In this document: positions 7,029-14,132 of the stretch, in pieces | Numbering within the stretch: position 1 is the stretch's first letter | Layout: each line of letters opens with the position of its first letter | Assembly: GCA_030602705.1 (NCBI GenBank) | Contig: JAUVZF010000029.1 | Span: forward strand, 1 to 45,294 | Origin: Planctomycetota bacterium | GTDB taxonomy: Bacteria; Planctomycetota; Phycisphaerae; FEN-1346 | Reading direction: 5' to 3' | Length of the DNA: 45,294 nucleotides | The notes under the pieces: model-generated | What the model saw: the letters and a program-made list of their open reading frames with translations, nothing else | The model's database searches: none | What the model was told of the DNA's origin: nothing | Translations under genes and position numbers: made by a program

Positions 7029-8093
7029 ATGAACGCGACACACGAGAACGTTACGCGCTCGCGCCGCCCGGCCCTCGGCCTCACGCTTCTGCTGCTGGCG
7101 TTCGGCGCCGGGGCGCCGGCCCTCGGAGCCGAATCGACGCCCGCGGGCAACGATGCCGCTCTCGGCAAAAAAGCGGCGGCTGAAACGGCGAAGGACGCGG
7201 CCGTGGCCGAGGCCACCAGGAAAGAGGTCGTCGTAAACGCCGAAGACGCCGCGACCACGGCCGAGAAGGCCGAATCGACCTCGAAGAAAACCCCGCCGGG
7301 CAAACCCATCGGAGACGGAAGGCGCGAGATGACCCTCGACGAGATCCGCGACCTGCCCATCCTCAAACGCTACGACATGTCGCTCGAAAAGGGAGAGGCT
7401 CTGCTGAGCGACGTCAAAGATCGGACGTTCGACTATGACGAATCGGCGTTCTGGTACGTCGTCCACAAGGTCTCCAAAATACCGCCCGAGATGCTCCAGC
7501 CCGACGATATGGTCACCGGCTATCCGCAACTCCTGGCGATGCCGTCGGCCCATCGCGGCAAGCCCGTCACGATTCGCGGGGCCTACTTGATGGTGACGCC
7601 GTTCACGACGCCCGTGTTGGCACTGCGGAAGGACATCCCGACGCTCTACGAGTGCAACCTCCGCGAACTCCCGCTGACCGAGCAGCGGCCCGTCGCCACG
7701 GTCATCGTTCTTGAGGACCCGATGAACTACCTGGAGGTCTACGACACGGTCCGCGTCAAGGGCTACTTCTACAAGGTCCGCCGGTACAAGGGCACCAAGG
7801 GCGAGGGGTTCGCTCCGATGCTGGTGGCGCGGCGGCTGGAACTGGAAGAACGGGGCCCGGCCGACCTTCAACCGGGCACCGGCATGAGCAAAGACAAGAT
7901 TCTGCTCGCCTTCATGGTCGCGCTGGTCGTCCTCCTGGGACTGGCGTTTCTCTGGCTTCGACACCGGAATAAGGCCAAGATTCATGCAGCAGGTGCACGT
8001 CCAATTCACCGGTTTCGGTTACGTCGTCCGGATCGGGTCGAACCTCCTGCCGACGCTGGGGACGGAGGCAAAGGCGGCGAGCCGGAGCCCTAA
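7029..8093 (+). CDS. Exported single-pass membrane protein, function unknown
   Basis: A 354-residue protein. An N-terminal signal (about 14-35, LGLTLLLLAFGAGAPALGAES) is followed by an Ala/Lys/Glu-rich low-complexity linker (36-100). A structured domain (about 105-275) contains GKPVTIRGAYLMV and YDTVRVKGYFYKVRRYKG, which look like an OB-like beta-barrel. A transmembrane helix (about 291-314) and a basic cytoplasmic tail end it. Its last 110 nt overlap aroB in another frame. The tail residues after RHRNK are an out-of-frame reading of aroB and look unnatural. A TAA stop lies in the +1 frame right after the transmembrane segment, so the real end may be near 7972. No family recognised. Confidence 0.7.
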   Translation: MNATHENVTRSRRPALGLTLLLLAFGAGAPALGAESTPAGNDAALGKKAAAETAKDAAVAEATRKEVVVNAEDAATTAEKAESTSKKTPPGKPIGDGRREMTLDEIRDLPILKRYDMSLEKGEALLSDVKDRTFDYDESAFWYVVHKVSKIPPEMLQPDDMVTGYPQLLAMPSAHRGKPVTIRGAYLMVTPFTTPVLALRKDIPTLYECNLRELPLTEQRPVATVIVLEDPMNYLEVYDTVRVKGYFYKVRRYKGTKGEGFAPMLVARRLELEERGPADLQPGTGMSKDKILLAFMVALVVLLGLAFLWLRHRNKAKIHAAGARPIHRFRLRRPDRVEPPADAGDGGKGGEPEP

Positions 8094-9099
8094 GGCCGCG
8101 CTCATCACCGACGAGAACGTCGCCCGCCACTACCTCGACCCCGCCATGGAGAGCCTGCGCGCCGCCGGCCTGGAGGTCGAGGCCGTCGTCGTCCCGCCCG
8201 GCGAGGCGTCCAAGACGCTCGAGCGGGCCGGCCGACTCTACGAGGCCATGCTGAAGGCGGGCCTCGACCGCGGCTCCGTCGTCGTCGGGTTGGGCGGAGG
8301 CGTCGTCACGGACCTGGCGGGGTTCGTCGCGGCCACGTACATGCGCGGCATCGCGTGGGTGGCCGTCTCGACCAGTCTGCTCGGGCAGGTGGACGCCGGC
8401 GTGGGCGGCAAGACCGGCGTGGACCATCCGGAGTGCAAGAACCTCATCGGCGCGTTCCACCAGCCGTCCGCCGTTTTGGCCGACGTGACGACCCTCGCGA
8501 CCCTGCCGCAGGAGGAACTGCGCACCGGCCTGGCAGAGGTCGTCAAACACGCCGTTATCCGCGACGCCGCACTGTTCGACACGCTCGAAGCCGAGGCCGA
8601 CAGAATCCTCGCCCGCGACGCGGCCGTCCTCGAAGACGTGGTGACCCGCAACGTCGAGATTAAGGCCGACGTCGTCATGGCCGACGAACGCGAGGGGGGC
8701 CTGCGGCGGATCCTGAACTACGGGCACACCGTCGGCCACGCCCTTGAGAGCCTGGCGATGGAAGCCGACGGTCAACTCGGCGGCGCCGCCGTCACCCACG
8801 GCCGCGCGGTCGCCCTCGGCATGATGGCTGAAGCCCGAATCGCCCAAGCGCGGGGCACCGCCGAGGCCGGACTCCTCCAGCGCCAGCGCACGCTGCTCGA
8901 GCGTTTCGGCCTGCCCGTCGGCCTCGACGCGCCGCCGGACGCAGAGCGGTGCCTCCAGATCATGCGGCACGATAAGAAGGCCCAGTCCGGCCGCCTGCGG
9001 TTCATCCTGCCGCAGACCATCGGCGCCGTCTGCGACACCGACGACGTGACGGACGACGAAATCCGCGAGGCGCTTCGCTGCCTCGCCGCCGGCTGTTGA
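7984..9099 (+). CDS. aroB: 3-dehydroquinate synthase AroB
   Basis: An NAD- and metal-dependent enzyme of the shikimate pathway that converts DAHP to 3-dehydroquinate. 371 residues, full length. Visible are the NAD-binding GLGGGVVTDLAGFVAATYMRG, the catalytic/metal region KTGVDHPECKNLIGAFHQP, GLAEVVKHAVIRD, and the metal-binding histidines in NYGHTVGHALES, with a C-terminal HDKKAQSGRLRFILP. The ATG at 7984 begins a normal AroB N-terminus but lies inside the preceding gene. It is probably translationally coupled to that gene. dprA follows 44 nt downstream. Confidence 0.96.
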   Translation: MQQVHVQFTGFGYVVRIGSNLLPTLGTEAKAASRSPKAALITDENVARHYLDPAMESLRAAGLEVEAVVVPPGEASKTLERAGRLYEAMLKAGLDRGSVVVGLGGGVVTDLAGFVAATYMRGIAWVAVSTSLLGQVDAGVGGKTGVDHPECKNLIGAFHQPSAVLADVTTLATLPQEELRTGLAEVVKHAVIRDAALFDTLEAEADRILARDAAVLEDVVTRNVEIKADVVMADEREGGLRRILNYGHTVGHALESLAMEADGQLGGAAVTHGRAVALGMMAEARIAQARGTAEAGLLQRQRTLLERFGLPVGLDAPPDAERCLQIMRHDKKAQSGRLRFILPQTIGAVCDTDDVTDDEIREALRCLAAGC

Positions 9100-9143
9100 T
9101 CCCGGCAGAAGTGAAGCCACACGCCGACACAGGATAACCGTGG

Positions 9144-10268
9144 ATGGACCAGGACGAACGGCTGGCGACGATTCGGCTGCACCTGACCAGGGGCATCGGC
9201 CCGCGCCTGTACGGTGCGCTCGTCGAGCATTTCGGTTCCGCCGCAGTTGCAGCCGAAGCCGGCGCCGCCGCACTCGCCGAGGTGAAGGGCCTCGGACACG
9301 CCAAGACCCGCGCGATCCGCTCCAGTATCCAGCAGGCCGACCCCGAGGCGGAACTCGAGCTCGCCGCATCCGCAGGCGCAGCAGTTATCATTCGCGGCGA
9401 CCCGGAGTACCCGGTCGCCCTCACATATCTGTTCGCCGCGCCGCCGGTCCTGTACGTCAAGGGCTCCATCGTGCCGGAGGACGCCCAGGCCATCAGCATC
9501 GTGGGCATGCGCAAGTGCAGCCTGTACGGCCAGGACCAGGCGGAGCGTCTTGCCGGCGGCATGGCGCGGACGGGGTTCACGGTGGTCTCGGGTCTGGCTC
9601 GCGGCATCGATTCTGCGGCCCATCGCGGAGCGCTGGCCGCCGGCGGCCGGACGCTCGCCGTACTGGGCAACGGCCTGGCGTCGGTCTATCCTCCGGAGAA
9701 CGCCCGCCTGGCCGACGCGGTCATCGAGCGCGGCGCGCTGGTGAGCGAGTTCCCGATGACGGTCGGGCCGGCGGCCGAGAACTTTCCGCGGCGGAACCGC
9801 CTCCTGGCGGCCCTGTCGCTCGGCACCATCGTCGTGGAGGCCGGCCGGCGAAGCGGGGCCTTGATCACGGCGCGCCTGGCCGGCGAGATGGGCAAGGAGG
9901 TCTTCGCCGTCCCGAACCGCGTGGATGCCCCCGGGGCGGCCGGCGTCCACGGCCTGATCCGCGACGGAGTGAAACTCATCGAGTCGCTCGCCGACGTGCT
10001 GGAGGAGTTCCCGGACCTGGAGATCGCGGCCCCCGCGGGCGCCGACGCGCCGCGGCAGGAAACGCTCTCACTGAAGGCGAACCTTTCGGCGGAAGAAGCG
10101 CGGTTGATGGAAGTTCTCGACACGCAGCCGGCGCCGCTCGATGTCCTGGCGTCGCGGGCGGGCCTGGAGGCTGCCAAGGCCAGCGGCGCACTGACGCTGC
10201 TGGAACTCAAAGGCCTGGTGCGAGCGCTGCCCGGCGGCCGCTTCGTGCAACGGCGAACGGACGGCTGA
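9144..10268 (+). CDS. dprA: DNA-processing protein DprA/Smf
   Basis: A 374-residue cytoplasmic protein that loads RecA on single-stranded DNA during natural transformation. An N-terminal helix-hairpin-like/SAM region (about 1-75) is followed by the Rossmann core: SIVGMRKCSLYG, VVSGLARGIDSAAHRGAL, TLAVLGNGLASVYPPEN, LVSEFP, PAAENFPRRNRLLAALS, VVEAGRRSGALITARLA and EVFAVPN. A C-terminal winged helix (about 310-370) ends it. The usual GSR of the phosphate loop reads GMR here. No other competence genes are in the window. Confidence 0.95.
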   Translation: MDQDERLATIRLHLTRGIGPRLYGALVEHFGSAAVAAEAGAAALAEVKGLGHAKTRAIRSSIQQADPEAELELAASAGAAVIIRGDPEYPVALTYLFAAPPVLYVKGSIVPEDAQAISIVGMRKCSLYGQDQAERLAGGMARTGFTVVSGLARGIDSAAHRGALAAGGRTLAVLGNGLASVYPPENARLADAVIERGALVSEFPMTVGPAAENFPRRNRLLAALSLGTIVVEAGRRSGALITARLAGEMGKEVFAVPNRVDAPGAAGVHGLIRDGVKLIESLADVLEEFPDLEIAAPAGADAPRQETLSLKANLSAEEARLMEVLDTQPAPLDVLASRAGLEAAKASGALTLLELKGLVRALPGGRFVQRRTDG

Positions 10269-10282
10269 GCCGGTCAATGGCA

Positions 10283-10311
10283 TTGACATTCGGCCCGGGT
10301 TGTGGTCTAAA
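10283..10311 (+). promoter_or_regulatory. Promoter ahead of the 26-residue basic peptide gene
   Basis: TTGACA (10283-10288), 17-nt spacer, TCTAAA (10306-10311). A transcript from near 10318 would carry a leader of about 50 nt to the GTG at 10368 and would run on into the small hypothetical and pdxJ. Confidence 0.55.
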
Positions 10312-10367
10312 CACGCGGTTCGACAAGGCATCCGAGTTGTGTCAAACCATAATCGGGAGGTGAATGC

Positions 10368-10448
10368 GTGGCCAAGCATCGACGGCGCCGTAAGGTCGGC
10401 AGCAAGAAAAGGCACATGCGATGGAAACGACGACACAAAAAACATTAG
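10368..10448 (+). CDS. 26-residue highly basic peptide, ribosomal-protein-like
   Basis: A GTG-started ORF with an excellent GGGAGG ribosome site at 10355-10360 (7 nt spacing) and its own promoter. The peptide begins MAKHRRRRKVGSKKRH and ends in a run of Arg, His and Lys. 15 of 26 residues are Lys/Arg and 4 are His, with one Trp. Composition and length recall the very short basic ribosomal proteins and the bacterial AURKAIP1/COX24-domain peptides (pattern KKRxxMRxKRRxK). A ribosome-associated role is inference from composition. Assignment to that family is unproven. Confidence 0.65.
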   Translation: MAKHRRRRKVGSKKRHMRWKRRHKKH

Positions 10449-10502
10449 GGCGGCAACGAACCAACGCCAAGCACGTCGGCAGGAGATCCTCTGCCGGACT
10501 TC

Positions 10503-10754
10503 GTGGAGGAGGGAACCATCGGTAAGACCTTCACAGACCGCCGTCAGGTCGTTGGCGGTACGGTTCGCGGCGTCAGCCCGGAGGTGATGCAGCGCCGTCA
10601 GTTTCCGACGCCCGAAGACGCTGAGGCCGTCCCTCCCGCCGCCAAGGAACTCCAGTGGGCCATCGACGTCTACAAGATGGAACACGGCCTGAAACGCATC
10701 TCGGTCATCGAACTGCTCGGTGTGCTGGAGAAACTGGGATATCACCGGGACTGA
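10503..10754 (+). CDS. Small conserved-looking hypothetical protein
   Basis: Up to 83 residues, family not recognised. The N-terminus ([35 protein letters not shown], given here in part) is basic and probably extended. Residues 45-83 form two helices ([33 protein letters not shown]). The start is uncertain. GTG 10503 has no spaced ribosome site, while a strong GGAGGAGGG (10505-10513) lies inside the ORF, 4 nt before an ATC codon at 10518, so an AUC start is possible. The gene ends 37 nt before pdxJ and is probably cotranscribed with it. Confidence 0.6.
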   Translation: MEEGTIGKTFTDRRQVVGGTVRGVSPEVMQRRQFPTPEDAEAVPPAAKELQWAIDVYKMEHGLKRISVIELLGVLEKLGYHRD

Positions 10755-10791
10755 TGCCCGGCGCGCCCTGGCGCCCGCGCGGGAAGACGCG

Positions 10792-11517
10792 ATGCCGCAT
10801 CTCGGCGTAAACATCGATCACGTCGCCACAATCCGCCAGGCCCGTGGTGGCGTCGAGCCCGACCCCGTCTGGGCGGCTGCCGAGGCCGAACTGGGCGGGG
10901 CCGCCTGCATCACCGTGCATCTGCGCGAGGACCGACGCCATATCCAGGACCGCGATCTCCAACTGCTGCGCCAAACGGTCCAGGTCAAACTGAATCTCGA
11001 AATGGCCGTCACCGATGCGATGCTCGACGTCGCCTGCCGCGTCCGGCCCGACCAGGCCACGTTCGTACCCGAAGGCCGCCAGGAACTGACGACCGAGGGC
11101 GGACTGGCCGTGGCCGCCCAGGAAGAGAAGATCACGGCGGCCGTCAAGCGGCTTCAGAAATCGGGCATCGTCGTCAGCCACTTCATCGATGCAACCCCTG
11201 AGGAGATCGAAGCGGCCGCACGCACGGGGGCCGAGGCGGTTGAGTTCCACACAGGGGAGTATGCCAATGCCCCGGAAGGCGCCCAGCGCGACCGGCAACT
11301 GGCCCGCGTCGTCGCCGGCGCGAAGCAGGCTCAGAAACTGGGCCTCACCGTGCACGCGGGTCACGGCCTGAACTACACGAACGTTCGCCCCGTGGCCGCC
11401 GTCGCAGGAATGGAAGAACTCAACATCGGCCACAGCATCGTCAGCCGCGCCGTCTTCGTCGGTCTGCGTGAAGCGGTGCGCGAGATGGTGCGCCTGATTG
11501 AATCGCCGCTCGCCTGA
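10792..11517 (+). CDS. pdxJ: Pyridoxine 5'-phosphate synthase PdxJ
   Basis: Condenses 1-deoxyxylulose 5-phosphate with 3-amino-2-oxopropyl phosphate to make pyridoxine phosphate (DXP-dependent vitamin B6 pathway). 241 residues, a TIM barrel of normal length. Motifs: [91 protein letters not shown] and [17 protein letters not shown]. The frame opens at 10720, but the ATG at 10792 matches the family start ([12 protein letters not shown]). Confidence 0.96.
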   Translation: MPHLGVNIDHVATIRQARGGVEPDPVWAAAEAELGGAACITVHLREDRRHIQDRDLQLLRQTVQVKLNLEMAVTDAMLDVACRVRPDQATFVPEGRQELTTEGGLAVAAQEEKITAAVKRLQKSGIVVSHFIDATPEEIEAAARTGAEAVEFHTGEYANAPEGAQRDRQLARVVAGAKQAQKLGLTVHAGHGLNYTNVRPVAAVAGMEELNIGHSIVSRAVFVGLREAVREMVRLIESPLA

Positions 11518-11615
11518 CATGGAGACGAGACGCCGCAACATTACCTGATAATCCCACTGCCACGTCCGCCGCACGGTCGGCTTTTGATGCCGGCCGGCAC
11601 AGGAAGGAGTCGGTC

Positions 11616-12818
11616 ATGACGGGGTTCCGTTTCTTCGTAATCGTTGTCATCTTCTGCACGGTCAGCGTGGCGTGGCTGATCCTCGGCGGGACGATCGAGT
11701 ACCGCACGCACGATCTGACCCGATCGCTCAGCAAGGAAATGGATGCCCTCTGGGGACCGTCCGGCCTGGTGCAGTCCGCCCCCTCCCCCGATCCCGACGC
11801 CAGCGAGATCACCGTGGCGTTCGACCACCAGCACCGCTACAAGGGGCTGATCTGGTTCACCACGTACACCGTGGAGTTCACGGGCACTTACACGATCACA
11901 CGCCCTTCAGGTCAGGCGTCGCCGGACAACTTCCTGTTTTGCCTGCCGGCAAACACGCCCGGCTTCGAGAACCTGGCCGTGACGCTGGACGGCAAGCCGT
12001 GCGACTTGGCGCACGTCATGACGGCCGACGCCCTCAGCGTTCGTATCACGGCCGACGACCAGCCGCACACCGTCACCGTAACCTACCGGACGCAAGGGCG
12101 CGACCGGTGGGAGTACGACCTGGCGCACGGCAGCGACGAAACCACAATGCTCAAGAACTTCTCGCTGACCGCCACGACGAACTTCGCCGAGATCGACTAT
12201 CCGAAAGGCTCGGCCAGCCCAACGCCGGACCCGGCCCAACAGACCGACGGCGGCATGAAGGCCGTCTGGAAGTTCGAGAACCGCAGCACCCGCCAGCGAA
12301 TCGGCATCGAGATGCCGGCCCGCACCAACGCCGGTCCCATTGCCGCACGCATGGCGCTGTACGCGCCCGTCAGCCTGCTCTTCTTTTTCACCGTGATGTT
12401 CACGATCGTGATCCTGAAGAAGATTCCGCTGCATCCGATGCACTACCTGTTCATCTCGGCGGGGTTCTTCGCGTTCCACATCCTGATGGCGTACCTGGTG
12501 GACAAGATCGACGTCCATTACGCGTTCTGGATCTGTGCGGTCACCAGCGCGTTTCTGGTGGTCTCGTACATGCGGCTGGTGGCAGGAGCGAAGTTCGCGG
12601 TCGTGTACGCGGGCCTGGCGCAACTGGTGTACCTGGTGGGCTTCAGCTACGCCTTCTTCTGGGTCGGCTGGACCGGTCTGACGATCGTGGTTGTGGCCAT
12701 CATCACGCTGTTCGTGCTGATGCAGGCCACGGGGCGACTCGACTGGAACGAGGTGTTCAAGAAGCCGGTTGCGCCGCGCGTGCCGCCACCAGCGTCGCCG
12801 GATCAGGCCGGCGGCTGA
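11616..12818 (+). CDS. CreD-like inner membrane protein
   Basis: A 400-residue membrane protein. An N-terminal helix (about 5-24) anchors a periplasmic beta-rich domain (25-245). The C-terminal part (about 248-385) has five or six transmembrane helices with the CreD pattern: SLLFFFTVMFTIVILKKIPLHPMHYLF, FAFHILMAYLVDKI, and a final LFVLMQATGRLDWNE resembling the CreD ending TRRLDWY. CreD is a membrane protein of the CreBC regulon in enterobacteria, with a role in envelope phenotypes that is not defined biochemically. CreB/CreC are not encoded nearby. The ribosome site AGGAAGGAG precedes the ATG. Confidence 0.75.
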   Translation: MTGFRFFVIVVIFCTVSVAWLILGGTIEYRTHDLTRSLSKEMDALWGPSGLVQSAPSPDPDASEITVAFDHQHRYKGLIWFTTYTVEFTGTYTITRPSGQASPDNFLFCLPANTPGFENLAVTLDGKPCDLAHVMTADALSVRITADDQPHTVTVTYRTQGRDRWEYDLAHGSDETTMLKNFSLTATTNFAEIDYPKGSASPTPDPAQQTDGGMKAVWKFENRSTRQRIGIEMPARTNAGPIAARMALYAPVSLLFFFTVMFTIVILKKIPLHPMHYLFISAGFFAFHILMAYLVDKIDVHYAFWICAVTSAFLVVSYMRLVAGAKFAVVYAGLAQLVYLVGFSYAFFWVGWTGLTIVVVAIITLFVLMQATGRLDWNEVFKKPVAPRVPPPASPDQAGG

Positions 12819-12920
12819 CCACCCGGAGGCCTGGCGCGCCACAAGAGAACACACGCCGCCGACCATCGGCAGGAACCGAGTTGGCGCAGGCGCCCACCGC
12901 ACGCAGCACGTCGCAACGTC

Positions 12921-12948
12921 TGGACATCACGTCGCCGGCCGGTAAAAT
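12921..12948 (+). promoter_or_regulatory. Promoter of dapA
   Basis: TGGACA (12921-12926), 16-nt spacer, TAAAAT (12943-12948). Leader of about 31 nt with GGGAGA before the ATG at 12986. Confidence 0.55.
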
Positions 12949-12985
12949 GGACTCTTACAGCGGACCGTTTGCACGGGAGAAATGC

Positions 12986-13855
12986 ATGTTCAAGGGAACG
13001 CTTGTCGCTCTCGTCACGCCGCTGGCCGGCGGCCAGGTCGATTACGCGGCCATCGAGCGGCTCGTGGACTGGCACGTCGAGCAGGGCACCGATGGCCTCG
13101 TCCCCGTCGGGACGACCGGCGAGAGCCCGACCGTCGACATGGATGAGCACAAGCGAATCATCGAGACCATCGTCGGGCGCGCCGACGGCCGCATTCCCGT
13201 CATCGCCGGGACGGGCGGAAACGCCACCGCCGAGGCCGTCGAACTCACCTGCTTCGCTCGCCAGGTCGGCGCCGACGCCTCGCTCCAGGTGTGCCCCTAC
13301 TACAACAAGCCCACCCAAGAAGGCCTATACCGGCACTTCGCCGAGATCGCCGAGACGTGCGACCTGCCGCTGGTCCTCTACAACATCCCGTCGCGGACGG
13401 GCATCTCGATGACGCCCGAGACGGTGGCACGGCTCGCCGAACTCGAGCAGGTTGTCGCCATCAAGGAGTCCACCGGCTCGATGGACCAGACGAGCCGGAT
13501 CCTCTCGCTGTGCGATCTCACGGTCCTGTCGGGCGACGACAGCCTGACGCTTCCTCTGATGGCCATCGGCGCCAAAGGGGTCGTCAGCGTCGTGGCCAAC
13601 CTCGTGCCGAAGGACGTGAAGACGCTGACCGACGCGATGCTCGCCGGCAACGTGGCAACCGCCGAGCAAACTCACCGGAAACTCTTCCCACTGTGCCGGG
13701 CCATGTTCGTCGAGACCAATCCGATTCCCATCAAGACGGCGATGAAGTGGACGGGCCTGCTGGAGTCGGATGAAAAACGGCTTCCCATGACCGACCTCTC
13801 GCCGGCCGCAGCCGAGACGCTCCGGCAGGCGATGACAGACTACGGCCTGCTCTGA
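12986..13855 (+). CDS. dapA: 4-hydroxy-tetrahydrodipicolinate synthase DapA
   Basis: A class I aldolase that condenses pyruvate with aspartate semialdehyde, the first step towards diaminopimelate and lysine. 289 residues, full length. Catalytic elements: GTTGES with T43/T44, Y132 and R137 in LYNIPSRTG, and the Schiff-base Lys160 in VAIKESTGS. CPYYNKPTQEGLYRHF is also typical. The ATG at 12986 has GGGAGA 5 nt upstream. dapF, a later step of the same pathway, is at 30811-31650 on the other strand. Confidence 0.96.
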   Translation: MFKGTLVALVTPLAGGQVDYAAIERLVDWHVEQGTDGLVPVGTTGESPTVDMDEHKRIIETIVGRADGRIPVIAGTGGNATAEAVELTCFARQVGADASLQVCPYYNKPTQEGLYRHFAEIAETCDLPLVLYNIPSRTGISMTPETVARLAELEQVVAIKESTGSMDQTSRILSLCDLTVLSGDDSLTLPLMAIGAKGVVSVVANLVPKDVKTLTDAMLAGNVATAEQTHRKLFPLCRAMFVETNPIPIKTAMKWTGLLESDEKRLPMTDLSPAAAETLRQAMTDYGLL

Positions 13856-13908
13856 GCGGACCGACCCGGGCTTCGCGCGGCGGCAGGATCGCCCGCCGCG
13901 CTATGAAA

Positions 13909-14081
13909 CTAAGCAGGAGCGATGAAGTCAATCCGAATTCGGCGGCTGACTTGGCGTGCACCCAAGTCCGTAGCGCCGGGCTTTATGCCCGGCGGCCGTT
14001 GGTCAGGGCGACGGCGGTTCCCCGCCGGGGATAAACCCCGGCGCTACGGCTGTTCGGAAACACTTTCTCGCTCCTGCTTAG
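13909..14081. mobile_element. 173-bp element with 14-bp terminal inverted repeats
   Basis: CTAAGCAGGAGCGA at 13909-13922 is the exact reverse complement of 14068-14081. The element carries a GTAGCGCC palindrome pair (13970-14047). Its left 60 bp recur in inverted orientation at about 41140-41198 with few differences. No target duplication is seen, so mobility is inferred only from shape and copy number. It fills most of the 277-nt gap between dapA and the kinase gene, where no gene is seen. Confidence 0.6.
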
Positions 14082-14098
14082 CGGCCCGTTGCCCAAAG

Positions 14099-14127
14099 TT
14101 GAGGAACCCGCCTTAGTCGCGGACAAT
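14099..14127 (+). promoter_or_regulatory. Putative leaderless promoter of the histidine kinase
   Basis: TTGAGG (14099-14104), 17-nt spacer, GACAAT (14122-14127). The ATG at 14133 begins 5 nt after the -10 box and has no Shine-Dalgarno, so transcription could start at or near the first codon. Confidence 0.35.
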
Positions 14128-14132
14128 CCGAT

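Noticed and set aside
11672-12985. Long upstream extension of the dapA frame
   Set aside because: The part before 12986 is an Arg/His-rich reading of the CreD-like gene in another frame. DapA homology, ribosome site and promoter fix the start at 12986.
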